A DNA stretch of 9,282 nt, taken from CAZGYE01 sp964530165 (GTDB taxonomy: Bacteria > Planctomycetota > Planctomycetia > Planctomycetales > Planctomycetaceae). Below are positions 1 to 5,304 of the stretch, one piece after another. The notes below the pieces were generated by a model. It made no database searches, was not told the origin of the DNA, and saw nothing but the letters and a program-made list of their open reading frames with translations. A program made the translations under genes and the position numbers. The stretch is from NCBI GenBank assembly GCA_964530165.1, contig CAZGYE010000239.1, positions 1 through 9,282 of the forward strand. The letters run 5' to 3'. Every line of letters begins with the position of its first letter. Positions within the stretch are counted from its first letter, which is position 1.

Positions 1-370
1 ACATCGCGGTCTACTTCAAATACGCGACGAAGCCCAAACGTCCCCACGACGAGTTCGTCTTCACGTTCACGACGGACAACCTTGACGAAATTCACAGAAT
101 TGCTGAGCTTGTTCCAAAAACGTTCTTGGCGCTGGTATGCGTCGAGGCGCGGCACATTTGTTGCTTGCCATATGATAAACTCGTGGCGTTGTTGAAGCGT
201 CGCACGAAGGACATAGGCTATACAACGAGGATCAACACACTGTTCTTGTCACGCTCGAAAAGGGAAAGAGTTTTCGCGTGTATGTGAACAAATCAGGCCG
301 AAAGAACAGAATGCTCGGAAAACCATTTCTCGTATCTCGCAACAAGTTTCCAAACCAACTATTCACATGA
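1..370 (+). pseudogene. Hypothetical cassette-borne gene, 5'-partial and frameshifted
   Basis: I do not recognise a named family. Reading from base 3 gives a protein-like frame (…DEFVFTFTTDNLDEIHRI…, then …TFLALVCVEARHICCLPYDKL…) that runs to a TGA at 285-287. From about base 218 a different frame becomes protein-like (…LYNEDQHTVLVTLEKGKSFR…) and runs to a TGA at 368-370. The second frame is full of stops before about 178. The best reading is therefore one gene of at least 120 codons with a single-base frameshift between roughly 207 and 227, caused by real decay or by a sequencing error. Its start lies outside the window. A+T content is higher than in the genes to the right. The stop falls about 9 bp before the attC-like site at 377, which is the usual position of a gene within an integron cassette. 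Function is unknown. Confidence 0.6.
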
Positions 371-376
371 CGCCAG

Positions 377-506
377 ATAGCAACGCGATGAACCGGAGCA
401 CACTCGCCTATTCGTTTTTCGACATCGTTCGCTTCGGCAACGATCTATGGTTTTTCAACGCTTAGTTCCGTTGGGCCGTGTGCCCGATGATCTTGGTCGT
501 TACTTG
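377..506 (+). other. attC-like integron recombination site
   Basis: This 130-bp stretch has the architecture of an integron attC site. The outer R-like arms are AGCAAC (379-384) and GTTACT (499-504), which pair at five of six positions. The inner arms GCACAC (398-403) and GTGTGC (478-483) pair perfectly. They extend by C394-G486, G395-C485 and G396-C484 once A397 is bulged out, and by GAT (387-389) with ATC (490-492). The bulged base and asymmetric spacers recall the extrahelical bases and unpaired spacers of known attC sites. Between the arms lies a 74-bp variable terminal region with no convincing gene. A 24-codon reading frame starting at the ATG at 388 lies inside and is probably incidental. 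By analogy with attC, cleavage would be in the GTTA at 499-502. The length lies within the usual attC range. Confidence 0.65.
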
Positions 507-554
507 GCGTGGACACACCGCTAGACGGTGTCACCGAAAGGGATGGTTTGCGGT

Positions 555-1043
555 ATGAAGACGCGTGTCTACATCGAAACCACAATCCCTAGTTTCTACT
601 ACACGCTGCGTACTGATACGGAGTCCGTGGCGAGAATGAACTGGACGCGCCAATGGTGGTCCGAGTTCGCTCCAGAGTTCACGCTCGTATCCAGTCCAGC
701 GGTCGTGGCTGAATTGCGCCGGGGCGCTGGTGAGACCACGGGCCAGAGGATTTCGCTTCTCAAGGATGTCGAGCTACTCGAAGTTACAGACCAGGTCGAA
801 GATGTCGCGAACGTGTACATCGACAGGCTGGTCATGCCCGATGACCCTGGCGGTGATGCTCTGCATCTTGCACTTGCGTCGGTTCACAGGGTAGACGTGC
901 TGCTGACGTGGAATTGCCGCCATCTGGCCAACCCGAGTAAAATGGAACATATCCGGCTCGTGAACTACGAACTTGGTTTGCCGATGCCGCTGCTCACCAC
1001 GCCACTGAACTATCTCAGCGGGGATGAATCAGATGCCGAATGA
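555..1043 (+). CDS. PIN-domain protein, VapC-like putative toxin ribonuclease
   Basis: The 162-aa product looks like a PIN-domain nuclease of the VapC type; such proteins are usually Mg2+-dependent RNases that act as toxins of type II toxin-antitoxin modules. It opens with MKTRVYIETTIPSFYY, where E8 takes the place of the first PIN acidic residue in an 'ETT-PS' variant of the common 'DTS' motif. E53 (VVAELRRG), D101 (GGDALHLA) and the TWNCRHLAN segment around residues 118-126 supply the remaining active-site-type positions. Length matches single-domain PIN proteins. The ATG at 555 is preferred because the family-like sequence begins there; in-frame starts at 528 (GTG) and 543 would add 9 or 4 residues. 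The stop overlaps the downstream small gene, which suggests translational coupling. The gene sits between two attC-like sites, the expected setting for a cassette-borne toxin-antitoxin pair. RNase activity is inferred. Confidence 0.8.
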   Translation: MKTRVYIETTIPSFYYTLRTDTESVARMNWTRQWWSEFAPEFTLVSSPAVVAELRRGAGETTGQRISLLKDVELLEVTDQVEDVANVYIDRLVMPDDPGGDALHLALASVHRVDVLLTWNCRHLANPSKMEHIRLVNYELGLPMPLLTTPLNYLSGDESDAE

Positions 1044-1233
1044 CGAGATCGGTGAAGTCCGGCAGATTCGCCACGAAATATCGGAAGAATGCGGCCACGA
1101 CATCCGCAAGGTCGCGGCGTACTACCGACAGGTCGAGGAGGAGTTGAAAAAGTCCGGGGATTTTCGATTCGAAGACCGGTCGTTCGCTTCACAGGCACGG
1201 TCGGCCACAAGCGATGCGGGAACCGCTAAGTAA
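1033..1233 (+). CDS. Small antitoxin-like partner of the PIN protein
   Basis: The 66-aa product begins MPNDEIGEVRQIRHEIS and continues with a charged, probably helical segment around HDIRKVAAYYRQVEEELKK. Proteins of this look often sit directly after PIN-domain genes and are probably their antitoxins, though many are annotated only as hypothetical. No DNA-binding domain is obvious. The ATG at 1033 has a GGGGA ribosome-binding sequence at 1020-1024 with 8-nt spacing. An alternative ATG at 1024 would add three residues but has no room for that site. The gene overlaps the end of the PIN gene by 11 bp. After about residue 49 (DFRF) the sequence becomes low-complexity in type, and the last residues may be cassette-end sequence. 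Its TAA stop (1231-1233) lies inside the attC-like sequence that follows. Function is inferred from position and size. Confidence 0.65.
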   Translation: MPNDEIGEVRQIRHEISEECGHDIRKVAAYYRQVEEELKKSGDFRFEDRSFASQARSATSDAGTAK

Positions 1234-1262
1234 CCAGGCGATGAACCCGGCCGCGACGTTAC
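1229..1262 (+). other. Collapsed attC-like site at the end of the PIN cassette
   Basis: GTAAC (1230-1234) and GTTAC (1258-1262) are perfect inverted repeats separated by only 23 bp. The left side, AACCAGGCGATGAACC, closely resembles the left side of the attC-like site at 382-394 (AACGCGATGAACC). The right end, CGTTAC at 1257-1262, matches CGTTAC at 498-503. The central variable part and the inner arms of a full attC are missing. It therefore looks like a left end fused to a right end by an internal deletion, or a very short divergent site. No better right arm was found in the next 150 bp. It contains the stop codon of the small gene, as attC sites often do. Confidence 0.45.
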
Positions 1263-1331
1263 AATCTCAATATCACGCATCCAGACCGGTGCAGGAACAA
1301 AGCAGAAGTCGTGGGCTCTCGTGCGGAGTAA

Positions 1332-1531
1332 TCAGGCTTCGTTGTGTTCCGAGGGCATCTGAGCAGATTGAGGGACCTGCAAGTCCGGCCGATTCGCCTT
1401 GGCCCGGATCCCGTTGATTGCCTGCAGCACGGCCGGCTGCCGGGCGATCTTCAGTTCCAGTGCTCGTTTCCCGGGAAAGTCCAGTAGCATCACGCCGATC
1501 AGGATCGCCAACAACCCCTGACCCGGCGTGT
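1332..1531 (-). pseudogene. C-terminal fragment of a small membrane protein
   Basis: The minus strand encodes PGQGLLAILIGVMLLDFPGK followed by a basic tail with RQPAVLQAINGIRAKANRPD, ending at the stop at 1332-1334. From memory this resembles the C-terminal half of small planctomycete membrane proteins with a PGQG turn, one more transmembrane helix and a conserved DFPGKR/INWLR-type tail. In those proteins another hydrophobic helix precedes PGQG; here the residues before it (CCRRLH) are not hydrophobic, so the N-terminal part is missing. No ATG lies in this frame; a TTG at 1512-1514 is the only plausible internal start. A well-placed AAGGAG (1587-1592) and ATG (1574-1576) just upstream begin a different frame of 25 codons, which stops at 1499-1501. 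That suggests a broken or frameshifted fusion rather than a working gene. The fragment lies on the same strand as the sulfatase, downstream of it. Confidence 0.5.
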
Positions 1532-1609
1532 GAAGGCGTCGACAGCAGGGAGCGTCGCGTTGTCGTTTCTCAGCATGGATTCGTGTCTCCTTGTCGACGC
1601 GGCCGATGG

Positions 1610-2968
1610 CTACCGTTTGCGGACGGGCCAGTTGGGTGAATCGAAGCGGGCGGTTTTGAGATAGTCTTCAAAAACCTTGACGATCTGCGGATACTCGCCG
1701 GCGACGTTCTGTTTCTCCCCGAGGTCTTTGGCCAGATGATACAGTTCCAGCGGGGCCCCCGGCCTGTGACGGATGACCTTCCAATCGCCGCGGCGAACGA
1801 TCTGCCGGAATCCGCCCCACGGCAATTCCCAATACAGGAAGCGTTCTGTCAGGTCTTGCCGCTTTCCGAGCAGTGTCGGCAGAATGCTGACTCCGTCGAT
1901 GTTCTCGGGCGGCTCGACGCCGGCCAGCTCGGCTGCAGTTGGCAGAACGTCGGCGAGATACCAAGCCAGATCGCTGGTGACACCCGCCTCAATTCGGCCG
2001 GGCCAGCGGACGATCATGGGCGTGCGAAGCCCCCCCTCGAAAGGATCACCTTTGTGTCCGCGCAGCGGGCCGGAGCTATCGAAAGTCCCTTCCCAGCGTC
2101 TCACTGCACCGTTGTCGGAGCAGAAGAACACAATCGTCTTCTCGTCAATCTCGAACTTCTTCAACAGGGCCATGATCTGGCCGACGTGCTTGTCCATCCG
2201 GGTGATCATGGCGGCGTAGACCTTGGCGTCGTGGTCCCACGGTTTGTCGGCGTACGGTTCTATGCTGGGGATTTCGTACTTGTCATGGGGAACGCACCAG
2301 GGAACATACAAGAAGAACGGCGAGCGGTGGTGCTTCTCGATAAACTCCAACGCGAAGGTAGTGAACATGTCGTGCGTGTATTGCTGTTTCCGGCCGTCCT
2401 GGTTGCCTTTCAGGATGAGTTTGGTCTCGTTGTGCCACAGGTAAGGCGGATAGTAACTGTGGGCGCAGCGTTGGTTCAGATATCCGAACCACTCGTCGAA
2501 CCCCTGACGATTGGGGACGCCGGTGGTTTCCGGCTCGCCCAGCCCCCACTTGCCGGTGATGCCGGTCGTGTAGCCGGCCGCTTTGAGGACCTCGGCCACC
2601 GTCACGTCTTGCGGCTGGAGCGGGACCCGGCGTTGTTTGCCAACGCCGCCCACGATGCCCATATTTCCACGAACTCGTGTGTGCCCCGTGTGTTGTCCGG
2701 TCATCAGGACACTCCGGCACGGCGCACAGACGGCCGATCCCGCATAGCATTGCGTGAATCGCATTCCTTGTTCGGCGAGACGGTCGACATTCGGCGTGAG
2801 AATCTTTCCTTGGCCAAAGCAGCCCAAATCGTGATAGCCCATGTCGTCGACCATGATGAAAATGATGTTGGGCCTCGCGGCTTTGGCCTTCGGTTTTTCT
2901 GCGCATGTTGCGGACCGCGACGCCGACACGGTGCACAGAGACAGGATGAGGAACGTCAGTCGATACAT
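1610..2968 (-). CDS. Secreted sulfatase, arylsulfatase A type (formylglycine-dependent)
   Basis: The 452-aa product hydrolyses sulfate esters, probably of polysaccharides or other sulfated compounds outside the cytoplasm. Residues 1-23 form a signal peptide (hydrophobic TFLILSLCTV, then CAEKP). The metal-binding pair D41-D42 lies in IIFIMVDDMGYHDLG. C81-A-P-C-R85 is the C-x-P-x-R signature whose cysteine is converted to formylglycine. K140, H228 (PHDK), D285-N286 (CSDNG) and K306 (RGHKGD) complete an arylsulfatase-A-like active site; N286 and K306 are 20 residues apart as in human arylsulfatase A. The usual GKWHLG motif reads GKWGLG, so the histidine at 142 is glycine. Length is typical of family S1. 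The start is supported by GGGAG 7 nt upstream. The gene follows the conserved hypothetical gene by 39 bp and may be co-transcribed with it. The substrate cannot be read from the sequence. Confidence 0.93.
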   Translation of the reverse strand: MYRLTFLILSLCTVSASRSATCAEKPKAKAARPNIIFIMVDDMGYHDLGCFGQGKILTPNVDRLAEQGMRFTQCYAGSAVCAPCRSVLMTGQHTGHTRVRGNMGIVGGVGKQRRVPLQPQDVTVAEVLKAAGYTTGITGKWGLGEPETTGVPNRQGFDEWFGYLNQRCAHSYYPPYLWHNETKLILKGNQDGRKQQYTHDMFTTFALEFIEKHHRSPFFLYVPWCVPHDKYEIPSIEPYADKPWDHDAKVYAAMITRMDKHVGQIMALLKKFEIDEKTIVFFCSDNGAVRRWEGTFDSSGPLRGHKGDPFEGGLRTPMIVRWPGRIEAGVTSDLAWYLADVLPTAAELAGVEPPENIDGVSILPTLLGKRQDLTERFLYWELPWGGFRQIVRRGDWKVIRHRPGAPLELYHLAKDLGEKQNVAGEYPQIVKVFEDYLKTARFDSPNWPVRKR

Positions 2969-2975
2969 CAGAGTG

Positions 2976-2980
2976 CTCCC
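2976..2980 (-). promoter_or_regulatory. Ribosome-binding site of the sulfatase gene
   Basis: The minus strand reads GGGAG, 7 nt before the ATG at 2966-2968. This fixes the start of the sulfatase at the beginning of its signal peptide. Confidence 0.7.
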
Positions 2981-3007
2981 ACCGTCTGGACTACTGGCCA
3001 GACCTGA

Positions 3008-3751
3008 TTACTTCGTGGAGATGGCTTGTTGCAGCGGGCGCAACACGTGCTCGATGACGTACGCATCCATCAGGTGTTCGCACTGGCTGCGCAACTGAGT
3101 CAGCGTTTCCTCGAACGAGGTGTCGGGTTCCAAGCTGCCGTATTGCCGGATAGTAAAGTAGACGCTGATCTGATCTTCGGGGAAGTCGCCACGGCGGACC
3201 TGGTAGGCGTTGGTACGGGTCTCGATCATCAGCCGCGCCTGTCGTCGGCACGAATCGTCGAGACTGACGGTTATCGCCGGTTCGTAATTCAACACCTGCG
3301 CGTCGGGGACTTCGAGCAGACCTTCCATCGAGACACAGGTTCCCAGCGCGTCGGCCACCAGGGAGTCATGGTTGCCGCGGTAAGAGAAATCGAAGCCCAT
3401 CATGTAATCCAGCGCTTCGCAGTCAAGTGGACTGACCGAGAGCATGAAAGGCACTAACTGCAGGACCAGCTCGTGCTGCCCGTAGGCGTCGTCCGGATCC
3501 TGCGGATTGACGTAACCGCTGCAGATGCGTCGCGGCTCGAGCGAGATCCAGCGTTGATGTCCTTGGTCTTTGTCCTCTTCGAGTACAAAATCGCCGTTCT
3601 CGCGGGTATAAAAGTTCCGCATCGAGGGGAATGTCTTCTGGACCCGCCCGAAGAAATCGAGAACGGTGTCGCGGGCCGTCGGAAGCGGCATCTCGGTGTT
3701 CAGATTCAGATTGACGTAGTAATCGTCTGCGAGGGCGCTGTAAGCGTTCAT
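3008..3751 (-). CDS. Conserved planctomycete protein of unknown function
   Basis: I recognise the sequence type (MNAYSALADDYYVNLNLNTE at the start, PLQQAIS near the end) from planctomycete genomes but know no function or named domain for it. The 247-aa product is soluble: no signal peptide or membrane helix is visible, so it is probably cytoplasmic. Regions that look constrained are FFGRVQKTFPSMRNFY (about 34-49), WISLEPRRICSGYVNPQDP (about 68-86), SVSPLDCEALDYMMGFDFSYRGNHD (about 106-130) and the acid-rich middle with LNYEPAITVSLDDSCRRQ. It has two cysteines in conserved-looking contexts but no recognisable catalytic motif. The ATG at 3751 is chosen because a purine-rich GGGGGGAGAAGG lies just before it; an upstream start at 3781 would add ten residues and lacks such a site. 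The sulfatase gene follows 39 bp downstream on the same strand, so an operon is likely, but a functional link is not proven. Confidence 0.85.
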   Translation of the reverse strand: MNAYSALADDYYVNLNLNTEMPLPTARDTVLDFFGRVQKTFPSMRNFYTRENGDFVLEEDKDQGHQRWISLEPRRICSGYVNPQDPDDAYGQHELVLQLVPFMLSVSPLDCEALDYMMGFDFSYRGNHDSLVADALGTCVSMEGLLEVPDAQVLNYEPAITVSLDDSCRRQARLMIETRTNAYQVRRGDFPEDQISVYFTIRQYGSLEPDTSFEETLTQLRSQCEHLMDAYVIEHVLRPLQQAISTK

Positions 3752-3752
3752 G

Positions 3753-3764
3753 CCTTCTCCCCCC
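3753..3764 (-). promoter_or_regulatory. Ribosome-binding site that sets the start at 3751
   Basis: The minus strand carries GGGGGGAGAAGG directly before the ATG at 3749-3751, with GGAG at 5-nt spacing. It favours this start over the in-frame ATG thirty bases upstream. Confidence 0.7.
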
Positions 3765-3789
3765 AACAAAAAAAGGTGCACAGGAATCG

Positions 3790-3805
3790 GTTCGGCCGTC
3801 CGAAC
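3790..3805. repeat. Short inverted repeat in the divergent intergenic region
   Basis: GTTCGG (3790-3795) and CCGAAC (3800-3805) form a perfect 6-bp stem with a 4-base loop. It lies in the 231-bp stretch between the divergent starts at 3751 and 3983, in the probable leader of the minus-strand gene. It has no T-run, so it is not an obvious terminator; it could be an operator or a leader hairpin. I saw no other confident element in this stretch. Confidence 0.4.
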
Positions 3806-3969
3806 GTCACGAACGGCATCGAGTCCTGCACACGAGCCCTTTCGTCAAGAATGTCCAATCCATCGGCACCGCTGTCGAGTTGTCAATACTGTATCCTATA
3901 GCGCGACGGCTCGCGGGTCAAAGTGCGAATCTTGCCGACCGGCGTCAGAAGTCCCCGGAGAATGCCAAC

Positions 3970-3975
3970 GGAGAG
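3970..3975 (+). promoter_or_regulatory. Ribosome-binding site that sets the ogt start at 3983
   Basis: GGAGAG lies 7 nt before the ATG at 3983. In-frame ATGs at 3923 and 3962 have poorer or badly spaced sites, so 3983 is preferred. Confidence 0.6.
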
Positions 3976-3982
3976 AAGCCCG

Positions 3983-4510
3983 ATGCCGCAACTTGCGATT
4001 TTTCCGACCGATGTAGGCTGGTTTGGGCTCGTCGGGGCCGAACGGACCGTCACCCGGTTGTGTATTGGACACATTTCCGCAGACCGGGTTCGCAAAGCCG
4101 TCCGGCAGCAGTACGCCGAACGCAGCCAAACCGACGAGATTGAGGAGTCCGACTGGTTTCCCGAACTCCGCGTTCGCCTGCAACAGTACGCACAAGGAAC
4201 AAATGTTGACTTTCGCGGCTACAGTGTCGCGTTCGGCCGGCGGACGCCGTTCCAAAAATGCGTGTTGGCGGCCGCCCGCACGGTTCCGTACGGCCGGACG
4301 ATCACTTACGGCCGGCTGGCCGCGCAAGCGGGTTTTCCGCGGGCAGCCCGCGCCGTCGGCAGCGTGATGGCGTCCAATCCGGTGGCGATCATTGTCCCCT
4401 GTCATCGCGTGGTGGCGGCCGGCGGCAAGCTGGGAGGCTACTCGGCGCCACAGGGCGTCGAGCTGAAACAGCGATTGCTGACGATCGAGGCGTCATCGCA
4501 GTCGCTCTGA
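3983..4510 (+). CDS. ogt: Methylated-DNA--protein-cysteine S-methyltransferase
   Basis: The 175-aa product directly reverses O6-alkylguanine (and O4-alkylthymine) damage by moving the alkyl group to its own cysteine, a suicide reaction on DNA in the cytoplasm. The signature is VPCHRV, with acceptor C140 (numbered from the ATG at 3983), preceded by the hinge segment ASNPVAIIVPCHRV and followed by GGKLGGYS. The DNA-binding helix-turn-helix region TPFQKCVLAAARTVPYGRTI…TYGRLA (about 88-113) and RAARAVGSVM with the base-flipping arginine are all present. The N-terminal about 85 residues match the weakly conserved ribonuclease-H-like domain of Ogt/AGT, and no Ada regulator domain is attached. Length is normal for Ogt. 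The gene stands alone after a divergent intergenic region, and the next gene appears to have its own promoter. I prefer the name ogt over adaB only because no ada partner is nearby. Confidence 0.93.
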   Translation: MPQLAIFPTDVGWFGLVGAERTVTRLCIGHISADRVRKAVRQQYAERSQTDEIEESDWFPELRVRLQQYAQGTNVDFRGYSVAFGRRTPFQKCVLAAARTVPYGRTITYGRLAAQAGFPRAARAVGSVMASNPVAIIVPCHRVVAAGGKLGGYSAPQGVELKQRLLTIEASSQSL

Positions 4511-4586
4511 CAGGGGCGCCGACGGCTCAAGTTGCAGCGGCTGAGATTTCAGGCCGTGAGACTTTTCCGTTCTTAGGTTGAGTGAC

Positions 4587-4592
4587 TATAAT
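4587..4592 (+). promoter_or_regulatory. Probable -10 box upstream of the DUF2617 gene
   Basis: TATAAT, a perfect -10 consensus, lies about 47 bp before the preferred start at 4639 in otherwise GC-rich DNA. The matching -35 region is poor. If it is used, transcription starts near 4599, which would rule out the in-frame GTG at 4582 and ATG at 4591 as starts. Confidence 0.4.
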
Positions 4593-4638
4593 GGCGCTGA
4601 TCGACTTGTTCGATCACGTCATTTTCGGGATCACTGTC

Positions 4639-5181
4639 ATGAATGTGGATTTTGCAAGACCAAACGTGTCTGACTTGGTGTTTCATCTTTACGGGCGGTC
4701 GGTCCACCCGGAACTGTTTGAGATTTACACCGAGTCGGCAATCCGGCGGAAAGCCTTCGAGGCGCGCGTTCGAATCTGCAACGCGGGCCACGTGATCGAG
4801 TTTCGCCGCGGTGGCAACACGATCACAGAAGTCACTACGACCCGCAAACAACCGTTGCCCAAAAAAAAACGATTTCTGGAAAATCGTCTGCGCGGAAACC
4901 GAGACGACGCGTTCCATTTCGAGTGCGGGATTCGCTATCAAGTCAGCTACCAACTGGAACGGCTCGATCGGGAGGTTTTTCTGAACTTTCACGAAGAACT
5001 GTTGATGGACTGCAGTCGCGCCGAAACTGCACATTGTTTTCCGGCCGGAACGCGACTTGCCCCCGGTCCGATCAGTTTGGTCCAAACCGATGTGTGCGCC
5101 GACAGCCTGCTGATCCACGCATTCCATACGTTTCCTGAGAGCTACGCCGTCGTCAAGACGCAGTCGTTATTCGAGATTTGA
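4639..5181 (+). CDS. DUF2617 family protein
   Basis: The 180-aa product matches my memory of DUF2617, a family of unknown function in planctomycetes and some other bacteria. Characteristic stretches are LVFHLYGRSVHPELFEIY (about 13-30), the cysteine-containing ICNAGHVIEF (about 46-55), ECGIRYQVSYQLERL (about 95-109) and the C-terminal LLIHAFHTFPESYAVVKTQS. No signal peptide or membrane helix is visible, so it is probably cytoplasmic. The start at 4639 is chosen because family-like sequence begins there and a TATAAT box lies upstream; a GTG at 4582 or ATG at 4591 would add 19 or 16 residues. An uninterrupted run of nine A (4861-4869) codes for three lysines (PKKKRF); such a run can cause transcriptional slippage or sequencing errors, but the frame is intact here. 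No functional link to ogt upstream or the secreted protein downstream is evident. Confidence 0.75.
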   Translation: MNVDFARPNVSDLVFHLYGRSVHPELFEIYTESAIRRKAFEARVRICNAGHVIEFRRGGNTITEVTTTRKQPLPKKKRFLENRLRGNRDDAFHFECGIRYQVSYQLERLDREVFLNFHEELLMDCSRAETAHCFPAGTRLAPGPISLVQTDVCADSLLIHAFHTFPESYAVVKTQSLFEI

Positions 5182-5204
5182 GCCGCCTCCGATGAAACTT
5201 CCGC

Positions 5205-5234
5205 TTGACCGGCTTCACTCTGCCACCTTAGGAT
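5205..5234 (+). promoter_or_regulatory. Possible sigma70-type promoter of the Tyr-rich protein gene
   Basis: TTGACC (5205-5210) and TAGGAT (5229-5234) are separated by 18 bp and match the -35 and -10 consensus at five and four of six positions. Transcription would begin near 5241, leaving a leader of about 64 nt before the ATG at 5305. An 8-bp inverted repeat, CCGCCTCC (5183-5190) and GGAGGCGG (5238-5245), brackets the element. Confidence 0.3.
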
Positions 5235-5304
5235 GGAGGAGGCGGGCTTTCGCGGACATCGGTGATGAGCTCATGTGATACGAGCAAGTTGGGGGAAAAA
5301 CATC

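Noticed and set aside
388..462. 24-codon frame starting at ATG 388
   Set aside because: It lies entirely inside the attC-like site, where its ATG is part of the conserved left arm, so it is probably not a gene.
1263..1331. Search for a full second attC right arm or another gene
   Set aside because: No sequence resembling the right arm of the first site, and no protein-like frame, was found in this stretch.
1736..3007. 423-codon open frame on the plus strand
   Set aside because: It lies opposite the sulfatase gene, whose active-site motifs are unmistakable; the antisense frame has no recognisable motif and is a by-product of GC-rich codon use.
3858..3886. Minus-strand promoter with a perfect TTGACA at 3881-3886
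   Set aside because: The -35 match is perfect, but at 16-18 bp spacing no acceptable -10 box exists, so it was not listed as a promoter.
4511..4581. Possible terminator after ogt (GGCTGA…TCAGGCC, then a T-rich stretch)
   Set aside because: The stem needs a bulge and the T-rich part is interrupted by CCG; too weak to call.
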